A stretch of 64,000 bases of DNA from Anthoceros angustus (Eukaryota > Streptophyta > Anthocerotopsida > Anthocerotales > Anthocerotaceae): contig MU008184.1 of the NCBI GenBank assembly GCA_010909165.1, positions 496,001 through 560,000 on the forward strand, in the 5' to 3' direction. The translations under genes and the position numbers were made by a program. Positions 58,268 to 64,000 of this stretch are shown here, piece by piece. The first letter of the stretch is position 1, and the number at the start of each line of letters is the position of its first letter. Under the pieces are notes generated by a model that was not told the DNA's origin, searched no databases, and saw only the letters and a list, made by a program, of their open reading frames with translations.

Positions 58268-58405
58268 TGGCCCACTCAACTCTGGGAACCCCGCAATCTG
58301 CGGTTCGAGTGGCGGAAAAACCGATACCTATGTCGAAATGCGACGGGGCTCCACCTGATTGAACCCTTGGGTGGAAACTAGGGGCTTATTCGAAAGAACT
58401 ACCCG
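58262..58405 (+). repeat. tRNA-derived SINE, family 2, degenerate copy 3
   Basis: Box B-like CTGCGGTTCGAGTGGC (about 58299) and tail-like GGGTGGAAACTAGGGGCTTA with TTCGAAAGAAC. It follows the LINE tail directly. Confidence 0.35.
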
Positions 58406-58408
58406 CCC

Positions 58409-58472
58409 ACATCGTAGTTGTCGCAGGTCTCACAGCGCCCTTGCCTGTTGCTGGGGCCTTTGTTGCCCGCCG
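58409..58472 (-). pseudogene. captured fragment of fibrillin exon 7
   Basis: About 60 bases match the intact fibrillin exon 7 (49490-49560) almost exactly apart from one 10-base deletion and a few changes. Shared words are CACATCG(N)AGTTGTCG, CTCACAGCGCCCTTGC and TGTTGCTGGGGCCTTT. Flanked by SINE and repeat family 3 sequence. Confidence 0.7.
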
Positions 58473-58484
58473 CGTCTTGGCCCT

Positions 58485-58658
58485 GAAAGGCGAGGAGGTG
58501 TCCTCGGCAATAGAGTGGGATTTACTAGGTGTGTAAAGAGTTTGCGAGTCTGCTTGCAAGAGCTGCGTGATACCGTGCCTCTCCCGAAAGTGTTAAATTT
58601 CTGCCTCGCCTCTGAGATCTGACTCGCCTTCTGATGACCGGATCATCGGATCTGCCTT
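58485..58658. repeat. dispersed repeat family 3, partial copy 3
   Basis: Shares GTGTCCTCGGC(A/C)AT(A/C)GAGTGG and GAGTCTGCTTGCA with the copies at 46.7 and 56.4 kb. Confidence 0.5.
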
Positions 58659-60524
58659 TCAGTTATGATCCGTCAACAAGCACCACCCCACGTGCTGCTC
58701 GAACTGCTCCAGCGTGAAGAGACTCTGTTTGGCGGCTCCAGTAGGAGGCAATGCACTTCCAGCTTGCCATACAGAGAGTGCTTCTTCCTTCCCGTTGTAT
58801 AGAACTCTGACATACAGCTGGTCTCCACTGGGGGGTTTGAGCAGCTCCACCACAATGAAGGATGCATAAAATGGCAAAGTCTTCCATGGCGAGCCCAGGC
58901 ATACTGCAGGAGGGTCATTGTCGAGTAACAGTGTCAGTGTCCCCGGCCATTGCCCAAGGATTGACGACAAGGGGGAGGAATTCACCTGAGAGTGGAAGAA
59001 TCGTTGCGTCATGGCCCGAGTAGAGAAACAAGGAAGGGGTGATGGCCGTCTGGTCACGGACCTTACCCATCGTGGCTGTCATATCTCCAAGGAGCCCCCC
59101 CATCGACAGCTGACAGATTTCTTGGTTCTGGTGGATACCGCAAAGAGGAGTGGAGTCAGAGGCACAGAATAATCAAGAGCAACAAGTGCACTGGTAGGGT
59201 AAGGTAAGGTAAGCATGGGCAAGTGGGATGCACCTGAAACGTAGCCATGTAATTCCTCGCGACTCTTTGCACAATTTCCTGTGTTTCCGAGAAGATCACA
59301 CCCGCAGGCAATGCATCCCCATGGCACTCCCAACAGTTGATCACATCCATTTCCTACTCTTTCCAAACACCCGACATCAACATGAGTTTAGATTTCAGCA
59401 CAGCTCCTCTCACAATGCACATGTACAAGCTTGCTGCATCCTACCAGCATCCAAGGAAATAAAGGATTATCTTTAGGTAGCCCAAAGTGGAGTTGCAAAG
59501 CTTGTTCCAATCCCTGATGGAAGAAACCAAGGTCAAAGATGATGAGCAAGTTGTCACGAGATTGACGCAAGCAAGCTGTCATGTCAAGCAAACAGCCTGC
59601 TTCATGTCTCGGCTACAGAAACTACCTGATATCCTGCCTGCAAACTGAGATTCCCGTCCGGCTGCAGACTCAACTCCCTCCACTTGCTTATCCACAACTT
59701 CTGTAGCCTGCATCAGTGAGAAACCACCCAGCATGAAAGCACATGGATCAGTCCAAGTGATGAGCACGGCACCAAAGCTTGAAGTTGCTGGGAAACTACC
59801 GAGGGCAGCTCTCGTTGTTGTACAGATTCTCCTGATGCTCGATGGGGACCAATGCAGCAGCTGCGGGGGACCCTAGCAGGCCTTCGAGAACGTACCACGC
59901 TGGCATGGACATGTTCACCTCAGGTAAGTGTCCGGGCAGGAGATCTCTCTAAGGTGGCAAACATTGAACAATTCCAGATTACCTCTACCTGTCATGTGCG
60001 TGCGCTTGTAGGTGGTGCAGCTCACAGCCAGGGAGGACGACGGTTCTTCAGCAGACAACCTAAGCGACTCCCAGTAATACCTCCTCAACCAGCTTCCAAG
60101 CTCCCGAGCCTGTCTGGCACCTGCCTCCAATTCGCATTCAGTATTCAATTGCAAGCCGATTCAACCAGCTTCCGCCCCAAAGAAGGGGAGGATGGAACCC
60201 ACCCTGTTGTGTGAGCTGGCCCCAAGGATGCTCCTGTGCATGGTAAGGCTCCAATTCCGGCATAAGAGTGGAAGCATCTTGCAGTCTGGCTGCCCACAAC
60301 TCTCCATGATCCTTTCCGCTCAAGGTCCCCGGAATTGGAGATCGATCTCCATGCCTAAACAATACATGCGCCTGGGAAGGCACCGGAACAGTAACGTCAA
60401 GCACCACATAGCGAGAATGCACCTGAACAAGTTCCAGTTTTGGACCGAGACCCACAGCTACTGCCAACAACCGAGAGAGGAATGGCAGAAGATCCAACCT
60501 GCACAGCCTGAAGCACAATTCCAT
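58659..60524 (-). pseudogene. histidine acid phosphatase B (damaged tandem paralog of A)
   Basis: Exon-for-exon duplicate of phosphatase A: 60423-60524, 60203-60371, 59989-60120, 59800-59944, 59626-59707, 59445-59513, 59234-59353, 58986-59127, and a last exon homologous to 58659-58943. The first eight exons stay in phase and keep RHGDRSP and YSGHDATILPL. Two lesions stand out. The pocket Arg in VRST (residue 124 of A) is replaced: B reads VSCT. At the last intron the acceptor AG of A is CG in B, no other AG lies in that short intron, and the exon start carries an extra base. Reading through the intron ends in VTRQ and stop at 58915, losing about 100 C-terminal residues. Exon 4 is 12 bases shorter, in frame. 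Either a recent pseudogene or a truncated, catalytically altered product. Confidence 0.8.
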
Positions 60525-61304
60525 CCACGATTGCCGGCTCGTACGGATGTAACTCCTCGTGTTCCATTGCGGGCAGCCACTTCAAGCAGCCCGCAAGCTT
60601 GATTGGTGTCTTCGGTCCAGGAACTCCAAGGAACTTAACGCCCCTGGTCAAGGAACGTGTTGTCCCTGGTCAAGGACCGTTCGTCCAGCGACCCTGGAAC
60701 TTCCGTTCATTTTACCCTACAAGCTTTTTCTGGATCGGATTCACCTCGGTCAAAATCTCAAAAGCGGCAGTTGCTATGGAAGGATTCCAATTTCCCGAGG
60801 CAGAAGCTCGTGTGGGCCGCCATGTGGTGGGCTCACAGGCCAGATGGGTCATGGTGCCTCGTCTTCCAAGTCGAGCTAGAATCTGGAAGAAAAATGTAGT
60901 GCATGATGTGGCATAGCGGCATTAACCCTAATTTGCTTGTTGCAACTGCCTTGTGGAGGGGAAGTGGTAGATGCACGAAGGGTTTTTGACAAGCGTGGCC
61001 ACAAAGGATGTAGGCACATGTAATGAATGCCCTGGCAGCTGGGCATTCAAGTCATGCACTCGACCAAGACGCCCTTGTTCTGCGTGCACTAAAGGAGCAG
61101 GAAGGTCTGATTGGAGCTCAACCGTTTCACCTTAATGATTCCTGGCCCAAGCAAGCAGCTTCAGAAGCAACCAGCGGCTGACCTTAACCTGGTGCAGAAC
61201 TCTCCACGAATGCAAGCCGCCTCTATGGTGGGCTTCCAGAAGGCTCTACGGCTCAAGGAGTTTCAAAGCTTGGAAAAGTTAACAGTGTCGATCAATCCTA
61301 GTTA
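60525..61304. promoter_or_regulatory. upstream region of phosphatase B (duplicate of 55.3-56.2 kb)
   Basis: Homologous to the region upstream of phosphatase A with deletions. It contains an extra direct repeat GGTCAAGGA (60648-60676) absent from A. No gene seen. Confidence 0.5.
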
Positions 61305-61470
61305 AGCCAGATGACCTCGGGAGCCTAAGAGCTGCGGTTCGAATCGCTAGTCTATCGGTTGGACATTCTCTCCATATGATCATACCTGGTGGTGATTAGG
61401 GGCTGCTTTCGAATGAAAGCAACAGCCAATACACCGCCTGTCCCAGAACACAAAAAAACCTACCAACGAC
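61305..61470 (+). repeat. tRNA-derived SINE, family 2, copy 4
   Basis: Head with GAGCTGCGGTTCGAATCGC (box B-like). Body and tail with CCTGGTGGTGATTAGGGGCT, AGCCAATACACCGCCTG, and ACACAAAAAAACC. The best-preserved tail of the family. Confidence 0.6.
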
Positions 61471-63563
61471 CTGTAACGTAGAGACGAGCATGTGGTGTAC
61501 CTTGGCTACATGCAACCTTTTGATCAAAACAATGTGTCCTCTCCCTCCGTAGCTATGGCAGGTCGGACGTACTCCCATAGAGCCTCGAATCATACTACCA
61601 CGGTGCCTCAACATACCGGTAGGGGAACTATGCCAAGGCGTGGAGCAGGTGTTGATCACGACACGACAGGGAGTAAACGAAAGACAAGCTACATAGAGTT
61701 GGCCTGGAAGCGGGACAGCTTTTAGTCGGAGTCTTTTTGATATGACATGCAGGCTTTGGCTGTCGAACCTGCCCTTTTCAACATTCACATGTACTCGGAG
61801 ATTGTGGTGGCATCGCTATGAGAAGTGCCAGAGAAGGGTCCATCCTCACCGAGGCTTCACCATGCCGTAGGCTGTAAGAAAATTAGGTCTTCAGTGTGTG
61901 ATGATCCTGCCACAGTCCTGGAGGCAAAATTGTGAAAGCACCGTGTCATTGGTTTCCGCTTCACACACCGGATCGATGACATGCAGCCGGCTGGCGGCGG
62001 TTCACGTGGAACCGCCCGCGCAGAGCCGAAGCGGCAGGGTCCGCGAGCAGAGCGCGGGCACCAATGGCGGAGCGGGACGCTTCGCTGCGGCTTCAAAGGA
62101 CAGGAAACCTTTCTTCCTTGCCGCAGGCGCTGGGCCGCCGCCGTCGCAAGCACCACTAGGCTTGCAATGCGGCCTGCAGCTCGTCGGGAAAACAACTCAA
62201 CTCCCGTGGATGGCGAGCGGCATTCCGAGTCCCTGGATCGTGAAGTGGTTTTAAACATAAACAACCTCGTGCGCGCTCAATGAAGGTGGCCGGCAGAACA
62301 GCGTGATACATCACTCACGCGATGAAGCAGCCTGCTCACATCTCCCCCTCTCATCACACGCACTTGGAAAGCGGAGCCTGGACAAAGCTTTGCACATGTT
62401 GTTGCATGGCCTTCACAAGTCCAGAGACTGAACCTGTTTTGCCTGAATCAAATCAAATTTTGAGTCGAAAGTTGGAGCTGTAATTGCTAGCTTCCATTGA
62501 CACAATCAAATTGAATCTTGAAGAGACTGGATCAAAACTTCTGGAACCTTTCCATTCACTCACATGCCCTTTTTGCAAGGCAATGAGGAGGACTAAACAG
62601 ATTCAATTCAGACTTCTACCGCTCCATTTTCATTTCTACATTATCAACTGTGTATATCGACACCATACATATTTGCAAACACTCCAGTCGCGCTCAACTT
62701 TAACAAGATTCAACGTGTTCTGCGCTATCGTAACCGTATTTGCAAACAGCCCAGTCGCTCTCAATTTGGACAAGATTGAACGGTCGCGTCGTGCGAGACC
62801 CATGATGTCTGTTTACATATTTCCTTCTTCCGAGACCGTTGGGTTCATGCATGATTTTGAGGTGATCATCAATACAGTAATTTTTGCTTTACCTGTTAGG
62901 TAGTATAGTAGCTGTGAGGAGATTTTTTGATCGCATTGAATGAGGTATGTGAAGATAGTATAATCTGAAAAATTCTGAACGTCTTAGGACAGATTGAGGT
63001 CCTTCCTGACCCTGACAAGACTCAAGGGTAACATTCACCGTGGATAGCCAGGCTTGCCATGTATTCATGTTAAGGCTTGTGCAAGGTGTATATGCAAGCG
63101 GCAGGTAGTTAACGCTATGGGAGATTCTCAGGAAATGCAATCTCAATCTTGAGCATTTCCAAAGGTCAGATGATGTCGCAGGAGGCATAGAAGACGCGGC
63201 GTGTAGACTCTGGACGGAGGATAAGATGAAAGACGCGTGGGGTGGATGGAATTTCCGAATCCAGGCTGAAGCACTTGGAATTCATCACAGTTTTGCTGGA
63301 TGGGATGAAACAGAGCAAGGTTCCTCAAGGCGCGGGATCTGAGTTTTGATTACTCCAATTCAAAGTTGAAAAAAATTTGAAAACTTGTCGTAGAGAAGAG
63401 GGATGCTCTTGTCTGCGGCCAAGCGAAATCTCGACGGGCTGAATGTGGCACGCGCAGGCCCGGCGAGGGCATGAGCATGCTTCCGTGACGCAACCTCCGC
63501 GCGAGCAGGATCCATGATTCCAGGTCGTCCAGCGCAGCGCAAGGGCGAGGTCACGCAACTCGT
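61471..63563. other. intergenic sequence
   Basis: No gene recognised. GC-rich patch at 61980-62180, AT-richer sequence after. A two-copy tandem repeat of period about 67 lies at 62668-62790 (TATTTGCAAACA.(C/T)CCAGTCG). Open frames on both strands lack motifs. Confidence 0.4.
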
Positions 63564-63776
63564 CTAATGGTGTTTGCGGCGGCGACGGCGGCGGCGGCGG
63601 CGACGTCGTCTACCCTTCTTGGGGCCCTTGGCGTGACGGCGTCTGCGCCTCCTTCTCCGCCTCTTGATGTGCCTCCGGCGCCGTCTCTTGTGGTGCTTGG
63701 TCACCGCGACTCCGTGCTTCCTGTGCCGCCTCCTGTGCCTCACAGGATGCGCCGCGTGCGCTGTGGCGACGTCCAT
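63564..63776 (-). CDS. protamine-like arginine-rich protein
   Basis: The 70-residue protein begins MDVATAHAAHPV and ends RKHH before TAG. By count it has 31 Arg, 8 Lys and 11 His, with Arg blocks of 5, 9 and 12 separated by short H/K/G/A/P linkers (HIK, HAKGPKKG). No Cys. Such composition fits a sperm-nuclear protamine that replaces histones, as described in plants with motile sperm. Arg is encoded by a mixture of AGA, AGG, CGG, CGA, CGT and CGC, so the blocks are not one expanded triplet. The frame extends upstream to an ATG at 63872 (102 residues). That extension contains a TATA-like TTAAAAG at about 63837 and a CCAAT at about 63873 on the same strand, so I prefer the start at 63776. An RNA-binding Arg-rich or artefactual ORF is the alternative. 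Confidence 0.55.
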   Translation of the reverse strand: MDVATAHAAHPVRHRRRHRKHGVAVTKHHKRRRRRHIKRRRRRRRRRHAKGPKKGRRRRRRRRRRRRKHH

Positions 63777-64000
63777 GGCTGCCGATGTCCCCGTCCCAGG
63801 AAGGGGAAAGTTCGTTCCAGAGGCCAGCCGACGCGTCCTTTTAAGCCCGCCCAACCGTCGCGTTGCTCCCATTGGTGCGCGCGGTTACCGCACGGATCGC
63901 GTCCCGTGCCGTCCCCGTCCCCGTCCCGTGCGGTTTAATTAACCCCTGGTTTCATGTCAATTTGTTGAACCTCAGGTTTAGTTCATGATTCAGGATTTCG
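63777..64000 (-). promoter_or_regulatory. putative promoter of the protamine-like gene
   Basis: On the minus strand CCAAT lies at about 63873 and TTAAAAG at about 63837, about 60 bases upstream of the preferred start. A GGGACGGGGACGGGGACGG repeat lies at about 63905-63930. The rest, to the window edge, has no coding signal. Confidence 0.35.

Noticed and set aside
63567-63938. Plus-strand 123-codon Ala/Ser/Pro-rich frame opposite the protamine-like ORF
   Set aside because: It is the mirror of the Arg codons on the other strand. The Arg frame has meaningful linkers and mixed Arg codons, while this frame has no motif.

Overview
This is a nuclear window from a land plant or close relative. The genes are spliced with short GT-AG introns, mostly about 50-400 bases. 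They encode plant families: a three-repeat MYB (MYB3R), a plastid fibrillin, a plant RING-CH E3 ligase with the DUF3675-type tail, a CMP-sialic-acid-transporter-like protein and PLS-type PPR relics. Plant-type telomere motifs (CCCTAAA) also occur. Base composition is fairly GC-rich. An arginine-rich protamine-like ORF at the right end points to a lineage with swimming sperm. Short introns, abundant PPR sequence and motile-sperm protamine together suggest a seed-free plant such as a lycophyte (Selaginella-like). That placement is inference only.

Layout: 0.5-1.7 kb holds frame-broken PPR remains (minus). 2.3-4.2 kb is an intact eight-exon nucleotide-sugar transporter (plus). 4.2-31 kb is repeat-dominated. 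It holds duplicated tails of a non-LTR element (4.6-6.7 kb), a 0.6-kb tandem duplication carrying telo-box motifs (6.9-8.2 kb), and two related decayed LTR elements (about 9.5-14.6 kb and 23.4-31 kb). It also holds a decayed element with divergent ORFs (15.4-22.6 kb; a GNHT-motif ORF on minus, a DUF7869-like ORF on plus) and a 3.4-kb nonautonomous Copia-type element with a 5-base target duplication, nested in the second LTR element. 31-35 kb is AT-rich with SINEs and a long hairpin.

The gene-bearing right half contains MYB3R (35.4-40.4 kb, plus) and a membrane RING-CH ligase (41.9-43.4 kb, minus). A partial fibrillin (45.3-45.6 kb) and an LTR-like tandem-repeat block (47.3-48.7 kb) follow. 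Next come an intact fibrillin (49.25-50.85 kb, minus) head-to-head with a single-exon MAEA/GID-complex gene (51.5-52.7 kb, plus), and two tandem histidine acid phosphatase genes (53.3-55.3 and 58.7-60.5 kb, minus) separated by a 5'-truncated LINE. The protamine-like ORF (63.56-63.78 kb, minus) closes the window.

The genes are ordinary nuclear neighbours and do not form one pathway. Exon boundaries were read by hand from splice motifs plus reading-phase and family-motif continuity; they may be off by one or two bases. MYB3R, transporter, RING-CH, fibrillin and phosphatase A models all close in phase from start to stop.
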